Notes under the pieces: model-generated
Seen by the model: the letters and a program-made list of their open reading frames with translations, nothing else
Database searches by the model: none
What the model was told of the DNA's origin: nothing
Origin: Babesia bovis T2Bo
Taxonomy: Eukaryota; Apicomplexa; Aconoidasida; Piroplasmida; Babesiidae
Direction of reading: 5' to 3'
DNA length: 64,000 nt
NCBI RefSeq assembly: GCF_000165395.2
Contig: NC_010574.1
Location: 124,001-188,000 of the forward strand
Translations under genes and position numbers: made by a program
Shown here: one piece after another, positions 44,658 to 55,968 of the stretch
How the letters are laid out: each line of letters begins with the position of its first letter
How positions within the stretch are numbered: the first letter of the stretch is position 1

Positions 44658-45873
44658 GGTACAAAGTCCCTATTGTGAGCTATAAGTGATTAGTCGGAAA
44701 TGCTATTGCGCTAACGCACTGGCGTTGGGTTGGGAGGTTGTTTTGTAAATATAAATACGCTTCATAAATGGATATGGAGCAACAGACGACCACTATTCAT
44801 GGTTAAGCAATGTTAGATAGTTGTTTTAAAAAACGCACAAAACGTAGTCCACAATACATAACTGTTTACAGCCAACAAAAATGTCATCATAGATACATGA
44901 GCGCAAGCAACAAAAGTAGGAAAAAGCATATGCACCGATATAAAAAATATCTCTGTAGCGTCAAAGACAGACTCATATGAACAATGATACATAGAAGAGC
45001 TGTATACAATATCGAAATAAGAGAGGAAAATCAATTTCAAGAAAAACAATAAGGACGTTAATACACGAGACAAAAAAGAACAGCTTGCCGAATATCACAT
45101 AACAACCATATACGAGAGCTGTCTCAGCAAGCACAACGCACAAAACGTGTCACCTAACAGCATCCAGTGGCCAAATTAGGAAAACAAGGTAATTCACATA
45201 GTGACACCGTCAACAACACGAACAAGACAACTGGGGATGTAAGCAGCCTTTTCTATATTGGACCTAATATATGCCATAAAACCAGAGTAACGCTCATTGA
45301 CAATTTTAACACTGTGATAATCTGCATATTATGGTACATCACTCGGGATGCAATGGAATCTCTCAACCCACAGCCACGCTTATAAATGCATAGACCACAA
45401 CGAAAGTGCCCATTGCTATTCGTGTCTACGTTGTTCAGCATCAAGAAATAAACAATTAGACATCTAATACATGAATCACAGTTCGGCTTAAATAGTTAGC
45501 GCTGGCTTTAACAACCACAGACACCAGGGTTCATACACATACCACCACAATTCCTGTCACGCGTAATCATTTCTAACCAAACTACATACATATTGTATAA
45601 TTTGGTGGGAATTTAATTTGAGATTTGTATGACGTCGGTTTTGAAGTACGGATAAAAGGACTCGCCACGCGCGTGCATGTATTCATGAACCCGTTGTGGA
45701 AAATCACGCATGATATATTGGGTTGCAGGGGGTCTAACGTAACTTTTGCATTTCATATTCACTGTCTATTTTGCGCTCTTTAGTCTTCTACTTACTTTCG
45801 TAGTTGTAGAATAGAATTCTTTCCTTCATCCGTAAGGTTGATATTCGGTGTTGCTGGTTTTCTTGAGGCTGTC

Positions 45874-45963
45874 TTCTACCCTGCAAGTTACCCCTAAGTA
45901 GCTTGTATCAATCTAAGTTCGACTAGGTCACACTTGTTACTTTTTGTTGATTGTATTATCAGG
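45874..45963 (+). promoter_or_regulatory. Conserved 90-bp leader, type A, copy 2
   Basis: Same leader as at 42624. Here the likeness with the copy at 59962 reaches about 35 bp further upstream (GTTGATATTCGGTGTTGCTG), so these two share an older origin. Confidence 0.75.
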
Positions 45964-47130
45964 ATGGCAATCACCGCTCGTAACAACGGCTTCCGCAAGG
46001 TTGCCAAGTGGATTGTTGGCGCAGTTGTTGTGGCAGGTGCTACCAGCGCTAATGTTGCTGCTGAATCTCACCTTCAAGGTGCCAAAAAGGTCCCATTCTA
46101 TGCACCTGAAGCTGTAGTTTTTGTCACTTCTCTTGGCAAGGAGTACACTAACCAAGACATCGACAACCTTGTTGACTGCACTGATTTGGAATGCACTGGT
46201 AGTGTTTGGAGGCACGAAATAACGCGCAGAAGAGCTGAGCTTCTTTACCGCATGGAGAAGTTCGACAAACTCATGCAGCAATTGCCATCTGACCTAGTCA
46301 CTGCAGCAATGATGTACCACACTTTTGAAATGTTGCCTGAGCAGCTCGCTAAGGACATCACCCGCTACGTATTCAACGCCAACTACAATAACTTGATTGA
46401 TGAACTCCCAGAGCCATTGGCCCAGCTGGCATTGGAATTCAATGTTTATGAAGGTATCGACTACGCCATTTTGGAGTTGTTTAGGCAATACCTCAGGCAC
46501 TACAAGCAAACCGGCAAGGTATTCGTACCAAATAAGGGTCCATACGACCTTGAAGAGATTTTCTATGTTCCTCCCAAGAATGTAGAATCCATGCCTGTCG
46601 AAGCTGCCCCTGAGCTAGTTATTGAAGATGTGCCGGTTGAAGAGGTTGACACTGAGGATCTTGACTACGTCATTTTCACCAACTGCGTTGGTACCCAATT
46701 CACCAACAGAGATCTGTACCAGATGTTAGGCTTTAAAGCCAACACCAGGAGTGACATTGAATCTCTCGATGCTGCCGACAAACGCAAACTGTTAGGAAAG
46801 AAAGCTATGTTGTTGAACCAAATGCGCAACTTCAACAGGGTGCTTAAGAAGCTCCCCGCCGATCATGCTAAGATTGCTGGTTCGCACGCTGTCTACAATA
46901 CATTGCCTGAGGATCTTGCAAGAGAGGTGAAGATGTACTGGTTCGACAAGCTTTACCCAAACCTCATCTCTAAACTTCCCGAACATTTGGTTTACGACTT
47001 GTTGAAATGTGATGTCTATGAGGGAATGACATGTGATGTCCTAATGAAAGTTATTGCCTTCCTTCGTTCTATTGCTGACGAAGCAACTATTAAGTCACTC
47101 ACTTCCAAGGTGGAAAAGGCCGAGATTTAA
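45964..47130 (+). CDS. SBP2-family secreted protein with two helical domains, copy 2
   Basis: 388 residues. The shared signal peptide is followed by two related domains of about 130 residues (roughly 50-185 and 240-380). Each begins VxFTxxxGxxxTNxDxxxL, has a helix with RRxELLxxMxxFDKLMxxLP, then LPExLAxxxxxYxFxxxYxxLIxxLPE, and ends with xVYEGxxxxxLxxxxxxLR. No cysteine framework and no acidic repeat. The size is near that reported for the 41-kDa spherical body protein 4, but the shared N-terminus places it with the SBP2 family here; which name applies cannot be settled by eye. Confidence 0.75.
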   Translation: MAITARNNGFRKVAKWIVGAVVVAGATSANVAAESHLQGAKKVPFYAPEAVVFVTSLGKEYTNQDIDNLVDCTDLECTGSVWRHEITRRRAELLYRMEKFDKLMQQLPSDLVTAAMMYHTFEMLPEQLAKDITRYVFNANYNNLIDELPEPLAQLALEFNVYEGIDYAILELFRQYLRHYKQTGKVFVPNKGPYDLEEIFYVPPKNVESMPVEAAPELVIEDVPVEEVDTEDLDYVIFTNCVGTQFTNRDLYQMLGFKANTRSDIESLDAADKRKLLGKKAMLLNQMRNFNRVLKKLPADHAKIAGSHAVYNTLPEDLAREVKMYWFDKLYPNLISKLPEHLVYDLLKCDVYEGMTCDVLMKVIAFLRSIADEATIKSLTSKVEKAEI

Positions 47131-47356
47131 ATAAGTTCACGCATACGGAAAGAAGCTACTGATGCGGTGTATATTAAAAATTTGTGAATGTAGTTGTTAA
47201 TTTTGTAGCGAAGGTTTTTTGTGTCTTGTAGTACCATCATAAGGACCGCTCCAACGTGAGACCTATCGATGTGTCAGGCAGCATGTACTGATTACCAAAT
47301 CTCCCAGTAATTCGATGTAGCTGAAAATAAATTTATGTGGTAGATTATAGGCGTGC

Positions 47357-47451
47357 GTATCACACTTTTGAAATGTTGCCTAGGCAGCTCGCTAAGGACA
47401 TGACCCGCCACGTATTCAACGCCAACTACAATAACTTGATTGATGAACTCC
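47357..47451 (+). pseudogene. Fragment of the copy 2 domain
   Basis: About 95 bp match 46314-46408 of copy 2 with few changes (YHTFEMLP ... NANYNNLIDEL). The match stops abruptly on both sides and the flanks are unrelated, so it is a relic of a second copy, a partial gene conversion or a local duplication. Confidence 0.8.
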
Positions 47452-48612
47452 TACCTTTTTTGTATGTAAAATCCCTTGTCCATCGTAGCGCTGCTTCTTG
47501 TTATATGTGCTGTCAGTTCTTTCGTCAATCTTATAGCTGTCATGTCAGTGCATCCATGCGGTTCGTCGTCATGCGGTATAATGTCTTCTTCCAATATGAA
47601 AATCAATCATTACCGAGGAAGTAGTAAATGCCCGACAGGTTACGCAATGTGACAGTTACCTTAGTTCCTGCTATTGGCCACTATTCTATATGCGGTAGAT
47701 CTGAATGAGTAACTTTGCGTTCTATGTTATTGTTACCCTATTCTATAAAGCATGGTGTTTCAAAAACAGTAACAATATTGGGGTATGGCATTTATCATCC
47801 TGAGGCAAGATTGTGTTTCAGGCTATATCTGTAATAGTTCAAAGCCATGTTTTATACAATAACCACTTTTAGAGGGGTCCTGTGATTCTTAGACATTTCA
47901 GTGGTATTTTAAGTAAATTGTCAACTTGTAACTCTTAGTCCGATGACTAATGATGTAATATTAAGTCATACATGTAATATCTGGAGTACAATAGGTCAGC
48001 TCACAAATATGTATCGCATAAAGTGAGATCTAACGCTTTTTTATGTATAAATGTTCGTCAAAAGTAGTTAATAATTGTCTACAATCAATTAATATAAAAT
48101 GGTAATTCATCTCCATTTCGAACTACCATTTATGTTGTATGAAAGCATCCGTTTACCAATCGAAGAGCTTTAAATCCAAATGATAAATATCTGATGCCAG
48201 AGATCTCAAAGGGTATTAATATAACACTGGTTAGTGATTCAATGAAACAGTATATAGTAAGCAATGACGAAAGTCAGCGTACGTTCTGATATAGATGCAA
48301 AATATATTGAATTCTTTTCATAGATCCCACTAACATGATAGGAGGGTAAGGATGCCATATCCATATCAAAAAGAATTATATACCAACAAATGTCGTTTGT
48401 GTTTATCTAATCATTAAAAATATAATATTAGAAAATACATATGGAATAGATGACAACAACCAATAAGAATGGAATTCTCCTGACATCATATATATATATA
48501 TATATATATATAGTAGAGCGATATTTACGTGATTGCTGCGTATAGAATAAAATCTTAGATACATGGAATTTGGTTGGTGTCATTAACTGGAAATTGCCGG
48601 CATAGTATACAT

Positions 48613-48837
48613 TTAAAATGGCCAATGATGGTCGCTGCGGTACATGGATTCAATTTGGTAAACATTATCAGAGATTGCCTGCGGTCTGTAATTTGGGTCT
48701 ATGATTTCACAAAACTTAAGATGTATAGGTTTCATTAAATTAACAGATGGATCATTGTTTTCGTATGGGATGACATTAGAATATTGAATGGACAAAGTGA
48801 TCAAAAAGAGGATATAATGGATCATTGTTTGGCACAT
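48613..48837 (-). CDS. Candidate small secreted protein
   Basis: An ATG-started 74-residue frame with a hydrophobic start (MIHYILFLITLSIQYSN) that fits a signal peptide, then a mature part of about 55 residues. No known family. It could be the first exon of a spliced gene, since an open stretch follows in another frame to 48428. The surrounding 47452-49147 otherwise shows no gene and has an AT run at 48488-48512. Confidence 0.35.
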   Translation of the reverse strand: MCQTMIHYILFLITLSIQYSNVIPYENNDPSVNLMKPIHLKFCEIIDPNYRPQAISDNVYQIESMYRSDHHWPF

Positions 48838-49147
48838 ACCTAGTAATATGTTGAAGTGTTATGTAACATTCTATGTAAAGTCTCCCAATTTAAGATGGTT
48901 AGAGTTCTATTGTAACCCTATGTGGCATTTAAACATGCATGTACATTCATTATTCCAATTACTAGATCATCATTTATTGGGTAATAAGAACATCAAGATA
49001 AAGCAATAAAACATAATATTAACAAAACGAAGATAAATAATTTGCTGCCTATATAGATCCATATTTTTTTGAAAAGCAACTGCAATAACAACATCATATA
49101 CCCTGATAATTCGATTGTTTCATAGAACATCATTACGAATAACTGTC

Positions 49148-49237
49148 TTCTACCCTGCAAGTTACCCCTAAGTAGCTTGTATCAATCTGAGTTCGACTAG
49201 GTCACACTTGTTACTTTCTGTTGATTGTATTATCAGG
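49148..49237 (+). promoter_or_regulatory. Conserved 90-bp leader, type A, copy 3
   Basis: Same leader as at 42624. The bases just upstream (CATTACGAATA) also resemble those before copy 1. Confidence 0.75.
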
Positions 49238-49843
49238 ATGGCAGTCACCGCTCGTAACAACGGCTTCCGCAAGGTTGCCAAGTGGATTGTTGGTGCCGTG
49301 GTTGTGGCAAGTGCTAGCCATGGTATTGTCATGGCCCAAGAGGAGACACCAAAAATAGCTGAAGTGCCAGAACAGAAGGAGACCAAGACGGAAGTAACTG
49401 AGGTGCCAGAAGAGAAGGATAGTAACGCTGCAAAAGGTAAACAAAAGAAAAGGCATGAGCCCATTTTTGCTGGTGAAGTACAACTGCAACGCATTAAAGA
49501 TGAAATGGAAAGGGAAGAACCCGTTTATGATCCGGATGATGTCGCTGTTGTCACGTCAACTGGTATAACGTATAAAAATCAAGATATCGATGATTTAATT
49601 GATAAGAAGGTTTATATTTCCGCTTTGACAAGATGGTTCCATCCCAAATCCGTTCCACATATTGAAAAATGTGAGCTGAACCGCAGAAGGAAGGAGATGA
49701 GGCTAGCCATTAGAGAGTTGGACGAGTTACTGAATCAACTTCCTGAAGAAGTTGCCAAAGTTGCCAAAGATTATCCAACTATATACCATATGCCATCTAA
49801 ATTGGCTGCTCAGATACAGAAGTATCTTGAGAAGAAAGATTAA
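49238..49843 (+). CDS. SBP2-family truncated protein, copy 3
   Basis: 201 residues. Shares signal peptide and the first acidic repeats with copy 1 (nearly identical to residue 40), then switches to a helical domain like that of copy 2: VAVVTSTGITYKNQDIDDLI, a helix with RRRKEMRLAIRELDELLNQL and a second LP motif. It is therefore a chimera of the acidic-repeat and domain types. It ends at YLEKKD-stop, but the sequence after the stop still reads as further helical repeats, so the gene is a shortened form of a longer ancestor. Confidence 0.8.
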   Translation: MAVTARNNGFRKVAKWIVGAVVVASASHGIVMAQEETPKIAEVPEQKETKTEVTEVPEEKDSNAAKGKQKKRHEPIFAGEVQLQRIKDEMEREEPVYDPDDVAVVTSTGITYKNQDIDDLIDKKVYISALTRWFHPKSVPHIEKCELNRRRKEMRLAIRELDELLNQLPEEVAKVAKDYPTIYHMPSKLAAQIQKYLEKKD

Positions 49844-50341
49844 CATGACATGGTGAAAAGGCTTCCATAAGATTTGGCACTTGAAATTGCCGAATACACT
49901 TCATTATCCGAAGTACCTGAAGAAGCTAAAGAAAAAAACTGACTGGTTCTTAGCTAACGACAGTTTCCATGGTTTGCTGTAACGTATACCGGAAGAATTG
50001 GCGAAGGGGGTTGCCAAATACCACGACAGTGAAATACCCAGTAATCTTACGAAAGAAATTGAACGGTATATGAGAAAAGAACAGTTCCATACATCGTTGG
50101 AAGGTCTCCCTAGTGAACTAGTCGAAAACTGATGAAATATTCTTCCCCCGAAGAAGTCCCTGCCGATCTTATGAAGAAGGTGGTTAAGATACAGTCTGAC
50201 AAACAGTATAGCGAATTTTTGGAAACTCTTCCATCTGATTTGGCAGATGAGGCAAAGAAATACCAAAGCTTTGCCGATATTCCTGAAGACTTCTTCGAAA
50301 AAATAAAATCATGTCCCAAGGTTAGAGAAGCAGGCTATTAA
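49844..50341 (+). pseudogene. Decayed 3' part of copy 3
   Basis: After the copy 3 stop, pieces of the same helical repeat continue (LALEIAEYTSLSEVP; LPSDLADEAKKYQSFADIPE) across several stops and frame changes. The last piece is open at 50132-50341. This looks like coding sequence no longer under selection. Confidence 0.7.
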
Positions 50342-51133
50342 ATTGTTGCACGATGGCATGGACAAATTATGGAATGTAACCTTGAAATGAAGCCATTTGA
50401 CACAGTGTCTTATTATTCTGGAATAAATAGTTTCGTGTTGTTGCACATATTAGATGGACTAACACTGTTGCGTTATAAAATATGTATTGGATACGATCAT
50501 TCCGTTTTAATTATCTCACATTGACATAATTGTCTTATGCAAGTGTTTAATTTTCGTTCTAATCAACAATTACAAATATACAATTTGACATCAACGTGAT
50601 TAGGTGCATTTGCGGCTGGAGTTGTTGCCAATATTTAATTTTATTTTCGCTGGAGTATCACCATGTTTAAATTGTTACCACAAATTATATGCATCTACAC
50701 GATGGGTAGAATCAAGCTAATTTGACAATTGGTTATTTTTTGCTAGGAAGCAGTCTTGTAAGTGTCAGGCTATATACGTTCTAAAACGCCATATTGCCTT
50801 TTGTGCAGATATAGATTATGCATTATGTAATCCATTAGAGTTTTGCGCATTCAATATACATTGTTATTCCTACCAAGACTTTGCAAAATGATGTCATGAA
50901 ACACTAGGTTGTATGTTAAATATACCTCCATTGGATCCAGTTATTCATAGAGGTGAATACATATATGTGAGCGGCGTAACGTTTTTAATGAGATAATATT
51001 ATCCGAAGTGGAGAAAGAGGCGTAAGGCTACGTAAAATATTAGTTCTGCGATGAGTGTACCTTGAATAAGAATATTAATACAACGCCATGACTGACAAGA
51101 GAATAATCAATGCAAAACAAGTTCTATGTTTAT
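50342..51133. other. Intergenic, nothing recognised
   Basis: A/T-rich sequence between the decayed tail of copy 3 and the type B block. No gene, RNA or repeat recognised. Confidence 0.4.
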
Positions 51134-52066
51134 ATCCCCATCTCACTCAGTAAGTATTGATGTGCATTTACGACGCTAGGAATACGGCACGTATATAGCA
51201 ATAACATGTGGCACCACAATAACCATGTCAAGCACAGACCAGCATTTGGATCTGATCAACATTCACAAATAACATTGTGGCTTCACAGTATACTATCAGG
51301 ATTGTCTATAGACTGGAATTGTGATGAACATGGTCACATTAGCAGAGGTTCTAGTGTATCCCGATGTTATGGTGACATCGACCAAGGTTACAGTGATGTG
51401 ATCCGTCTAGACAATGGACACTATCTTACTCAGACTTCAGTAGTAGCGTTTATTGGAACTCTTTAACAGCGCTGGGACATTTCAATGGTGCCATATAGGC
51501 TACATTAACAGTCATCAGATGTAAGGCTGTACGTCGGATGCTCAAGCGGTATAGGGTAACGTTTTGCTACATCGTCTACTATGGATTTAAGTAGCTGCTG
51601 CGTTTTACATAGCATATCATAAGCAATTCTTAGATATGAGCAGAAAGAATTCACCACTGTGGCATATAACGTCAAAGGGCTCTTCATGGGACGGAATTCA
51701 TATCAATGACCAACCATTAAAATTATAATGTTCTTATGACTGTGGTTTCCATTAGTCAACTGGCTATTATGTGACGATCTGTTTGGGAAACTGTGGAAGG
51801 ATGTATTTCTAAGTGAATATACTGTGGAGGGTTATAGACCATACGACTTTGCAGCAGCGTCCGAGCTGGCATAATGCTGCTGAAGTGGTGATTAATCAGC
51901 ACAATGATGAATATAGACTACGATTGAATGATCTGTGATAATAGACAATGCATGAATCATCCAATCCCCCAGATGCATACCACCATATATTCATTGTCAA
52001 TTATTACAGCATTTACCAAGGACAACCCTCAGTACGATATTTGAATCATCTGCAAATTTGTTAACT
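51134..52066. repeat. Type B upstream block, left copy
   Basis: About 930 bp that recurs at 55969-56898, each directly before a family gene that lacks the type A leader. The first 650 bp are almost identical; the last 280 bp have diverged more. It contains an ATG-started 86-codon frame (51206-51466 and 56041-56301) that differs by one base between copies. It is the likely promoter region for copies 4 and 5. Confidence 0.85.
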
Positions 52067-52987
52067 ATGGAGCTAGCAAGGCGTAACAACGGCTTCCGCA
52101 AGGTTGCCAAGTGGATTGTTGGCGCAGTTGTTGTGGCAGGTGCTAGCAGTGTCAATGTCCTATGCGATGAGGTTTCGGAACCACAGGAGGCTGAAGTCGC
52201 TAAAGTGAATACTGAGAGTAATCTGAAAAAACAAGATGAGGAGATACGAGAAATCATGAAAGATGAATTTAACGAAGTTATAGGTAGACTTCCACATGAC
52301 CCTGCTGCAGTGGCCATTGTGAACTCAAGGGGCAAGTCCTTTACAAATCAAGACATTTATGAATTGATAGATCACGATATATTTCTTGGCTTTTTGTCCA
52401 TAACGTTAACTGAGGATCAGAAACAAAGAGTCCGGGAACGTATAGTAGAGTTAAACAGACAAGAAATGTTGGACGCCATATCCTTTTTCGACCAGTTACT
52501 ATCAGAACTACCTGCTGAACTCGCCCAAGAAGCATCAAAATACAGTTACCTTAGTGAACTACCTGAAGACCTAGCCAATGCAGTTAAAAACTATGTCAAG
52601 GCTCTTAACGATAGAATTGAAGAACAGAAAAGCAAAATAAGGGAGGAAGAATTGCAAAAAGTGGTTGACAAAATGCAGAAGGAAGGAAAGCAAAACATGG
52701 GGAAAGCGGGAAAAATGAACGGACCCATGCCACCAATGAACGAACCCATGCCACCAATGAACGGACCCATGCCACCAATGAACGGACCCATGCCACCAAT
52801 GAACGGACCCATGGCACCAATGAACGGACCCATGGCACCAATGAACGGACCTATGGCACCAAGTGAAAAAGATACGCAACATAATGGAATTAGAGATGCA
52901 GACATAACCGATGGTTCAATGGGTAAGAATCCATCAGAAAACGAAGATAAAAAAACGAAATCCAAGCCATGGTACAAATTTTGGTGA
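52067..52987 (+). CDS. SBP2-family protein with Pro/Met repeat, copy 4
   Basis: 306 residues. The shared N-terminus is kept but the very start differs (MELARRNNGFRK). A helical domain follows (about 85-185) with AIVNSRGKSFTNQDIYELI, FFDQLLSELPAELAQEASKY and LPEDLANAVKNY. After a Lys/Glu-rich helix comes a tandem repeat of seven 7-residue units (MNGPMPP and MNGPMAP), then a charged tail ending KPWYKFW. Driven by type B upstream sequence. Confidence 0.8.
   Translation: MELARRNNGFRKVAKWIVGAVVVAGASSVNVLCDEVSEPQEAEVAKVNTESNLKKQDEEIREIMKDEFNEVIGRLPHDPAAVAIVNSRGKSFTNQDIYELIDHDIFLGFLSITLTEDQKQRVRERIVELNRQEMLDAISFFDQLLSELPAELAQEASKYSYLSELPEDLANAVKNYVKALNDRIEEQKSKIREEELQKVVDKMQKEGKQNMGKAGKMNGPMPPMNEPMPPMNGPMPPMNGPMPPMNGPMAPMNGPMAPMNGPMAPSEKDTQHNGIRDADITDGSMGKNPSENEDKKTKSKPWYKFW
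52715..52861 (+). repeat. 21-bp tandem repeat, seven units
   Basis: Seven in-frame units of 21 bp inside copy 4, encoding MNGPMPP-like heptads. Units 3 and 4 are identical and so are 5 and 6, which points to recent slippage; the last units change CCA to GCA (Pro to Ala). Confidence 0.9.
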
Positions 52988-53463
52988 TTAATTGAACAGG
53001 TCATGCCGTTTACTAATGGTAACAGTATTGAATGATAGTGTGGATTCCATGGCGCTAGAGACAGAGCTCTCAAAGAAGGAATAAAACAATTGGTTCACGC
53101 CAATATACTTAAACGTTGAGCGTATAGTTTCTTATTGCATTGATCATGCATTTCTACACATGTCTAGCGTTACGCATTCCTTATAATGTATTGCAATATA
53201 TACGATGAAACCGAGTTCATTTGCAAAATATTATAAGCAAATATATAACACGTTGACGCCTAACCCTCGAAATGCCGTTTTAATATAGTATGACAAGGGC
53301 ACAGTGACATTTGTATAGTCGAAGGTGGTAACGGTCATGCCAGGGGAAACTATGGGAAGTGGATGCACAAACCTACAATAATGTGCAAATCACCATCCCA
53401 TGGCACCAATAGTGACTATTGTGGCCATATATGTGGTTAATGTGTATTACATAATAAACAGGC

Positions 53464-53580
53464 TGCCGGCACCGAAAGGAGTTCCCGGGCGGTCCCCCAC
53501 CCCAGTACTATCCCGGCCTAGCGCCGCTTGACTTCGGAGTTCGGATGGGATCCGGTATTTTCGACGCAGTATGGCCGGCA
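53464..53580 (-). rRNA. 5S ribosomal RNA
   Basis: About 117 nt. Read on the - strand it starts GCCGGCCATACTGCGTCG, has the conserved GGATCCCATCCGAACTCCGA segment, then GAAGTCAAGCGGCGCTAGGC, TAGTACTGGGGTGGGGGACC and ends CTTTCGGTGCCGGC. The first and last bases pair to close helix I. This is the standard eukaryotic 5S layout, including the internal Pol III box region. It stands alone, with no other rRNA in the window. A second copy was not seen. Confidence 0.95.
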
Positions 53581-54539
53581 ACGATATTGACCTCGGATAC
53601 ATCTACATATAGTACATGGCAGCATTCAATATCCAAAACATACAATGAATATCACCAACTGTTATACCGAATTTCTAGATGTTAGCCAACATAGCCTACT
53701 TTGCGCTGCTTGTACTAGACTCATAATCAACAACATATAGACCAGAACCTTATATGAGATGGAGGCATAAAATGTCCTTCTTCATCTTCCCGTTGTATCA
53801 TCGCTTGGCGATCATAGTGGTACCTAGTAGTCACTGTCATCTGTTGCCCATTGGCATTATGGGAAGCAACAGGGTAGAGATCTATGCTTGCCATCGTGCC
53901 CTTCCAATATCTGGTACGTTACCCAAGTTGTCACTTTAGAAACACTTTGTATTTATCTAAGATACTCTTTTCAACTGTGCCACTATCATATGTTATCCTC
54001 TATTTAACATGGCGGTAGTCTTATGGTCAATCGGTCTGACAGTGACATACCCAATACCGTTCCAAACACCTACAGGTGGCCTAAGCCAATATGTAACAAC
54101 TAAATGTTATTCAATCTGACAATTGGCAGATGCTATAAATGTTTTGCGATGCCTAACTGAATATGTTACTAAGTCTGCCAGGACACATATACTTATGTAT
54201 AAACTATTAAGAGTGTCGATATATCTGGGTCCCAATGTCCTGATGTATACTATTCCGCCTGGAGTAATATGCCAATGAATACTCTGGGAATTCTAATAAC
54301 ACCCAATACTATACACTATGGGATGTATCATGGCACATGATATGAAATTATTTATATTATTGTAAATATATTTTGTAGCAGTGACACGATGTGCCATGAA
54401 TGCTATCAGCCAACGATATCTAGTATATCAAGTTGCCAATCAGCTGTTACAGCGATAATTCGAAATCGAGCTAGTGCCTACCGTAGAATAAGTAAACCCC
54501 CAGGTACAGTCTAGAATAACTAAAACACAATATATTTAA
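53581..54539. other. Intergenic, nothing recognised
   Basis: About 960 bp between the 5S gene and the frameshifted secreted gene. A 61-codon open stretch at 53754 starts without clear support. No other feature seen. Confidence 0.4.
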
Positions 54540-55851
54540 ATGCCAGATAGGTCCATAGTAAACATGGGCCCAATATGGGCTTCCTTGCTACTGATATGTT
54601 CCAGGCTATCATATGCTCTGGAAGTGGATCTCATGCAGCCTACTATCCCCTACCCAGTCGAGAGTTTCGAAGGGAGCTTCTATGGTGGAGGTCGATTCAG
54701 ACTGATACATTCAAGTACACCTAGTATAGCCCTAGTCAAATATGGTAACCTCACAATCTTCAACAATGTCTGCCATGAACAAGGCATTGGATGTATAGGT
54801 CCAGGAATACAGGCGCGTCATTGGCCTGATTGTATCCGTCATCGATGTGGATAGGACTACTAATGAATTTGGGCATATAAGGCATTTCGAAATTGTGGAT
54901 GACCAGCTAAGATTGATTAACCGGGCGAGGAAGCTTGATTTCGTGAGCGGACCCATATCACTGGTGATTGACTTGAAGAGTACCCAGTTGAACCCCCTTG
55001 TAATCAAGACGACCAAGGGAACAAATACACAATACCGCCTGACCAGACATTGCAATGCAAAATTGAGAGACTCCATAAGCCGTATACGAGGGCGTAACGA
55101 TATTTTTCTGATATCCCCTATTCTGAATATAGACTGGTTGTACCAAACCCCTGGAGGTCCCCAATCATTAATCAGCTCACACAGCGTTAAAGTAGATGTG
55201 GATGTCGTATTGCAACAATATACATTGTGGATCAAACATAAGGTTTACGTGGGTAACTACGTGTTGAGTCTCCCTCCAGTAGTGAACGGTGTGTTCAAGG
55301 CACAGAACATACTGGACCCTTCATACCGCAATATCCGTCCCATTCCAACGGGTGGCGCCGGTAGTACAAGTCAACTTGAGATTGATATATCCAGGTTTGA
55401 TAATAGTTCACCCGAGGTTATTGTTGTAGCAAACCTTAGGAGGGGGTGTTGGCTGTACAGGCAATACTGCATTGTGCCGTTTCCGTACCCCGAACAAGTT
55501 GTCAAAGTTATCAACTCAAAAGTCCAGACTGTTATTTATGAATCTAGTAACGTGCTTGTAACGCACGTGGAGGTGTTTGATCACGTTGGCCATGGTTGGG
55601 AGTACGTGGTGGTGAACACGATGAAGGTATATGACACTGATATCAATGACGAGTTTCACACGGAGACCGTGCGAGAGGTTTTTAAGCGTATGGACAGCCA
55701 AGGTCCCAATGCATATTTTGACTTGAGCACGATATGTCGATGTCCGTACGTGAAGATGCTGTATAACATTAGCGTATGGGAGCAGAGTTGTGTCAACGTA
55801 GATGTACATGACCTCGTGGAAAATGACTGCAATGCCATAGACTGTTCGTGA
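54540..55851 (+). pseudogene. Secreted protein gene in two overlapping frames (frameshifted or unusually spliced)
   Basis: The first frame (54540-54854, 104 codons) starts with ATG and a signal peptide (IWASLLLICSRLSYALE). The second (open from 54799 to 55851) continues as a plausible protein: GLIVSVIDVDRTTNEFGHIR and onward, with Cys pairs near its end. They overlap in different frames and neither half is complete alone. I tested nearby GT/AG pairs and found none of normal size that keeps phase, so a one-base frameshift between about 54799 and 54850 is the simplest reading; an odd intron or a sequence error are alternatives. The family is not recognised. Confidence 0.6.
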
Positions 55852-55968
55852 GTTCAAGGTATAATCTGTTTGTGTAAATACGGTAGCATCAGTGAACCAT
55901 TTTGATATAGTGCTAACCACTAACTGTAGGCTGCATCTGTCATTGTGCTATTGTTACACAATCTGGTA

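Larger units (their letters stand above)
42714..45648. repeat. Segmental duplication, left unit
   Basis: About 2.9 kb that matches 56899-59736 almost base for base, covering the short acidic gene and its 2.3-kb downstream spacer. Outside these limits the upstream parts differ (leader type A here, type B there). Both units are followed, after a diverged gap of about 190 bp, by the same type A leader and a domain-bearing family gene. Confidence 0.9.

Noticed and set aside
51206..51466. 86-codon frame called as a gene
   Set aside because: Start and frame are kept in both copies, but two nearly identical copies give no test of selection; described only as part of the repeat block.
52571..52882. 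Trp/His-Gly repeat frame on the minus strand
   Set aside because: Antisense reading of the 21-bp repeat in copy 4.
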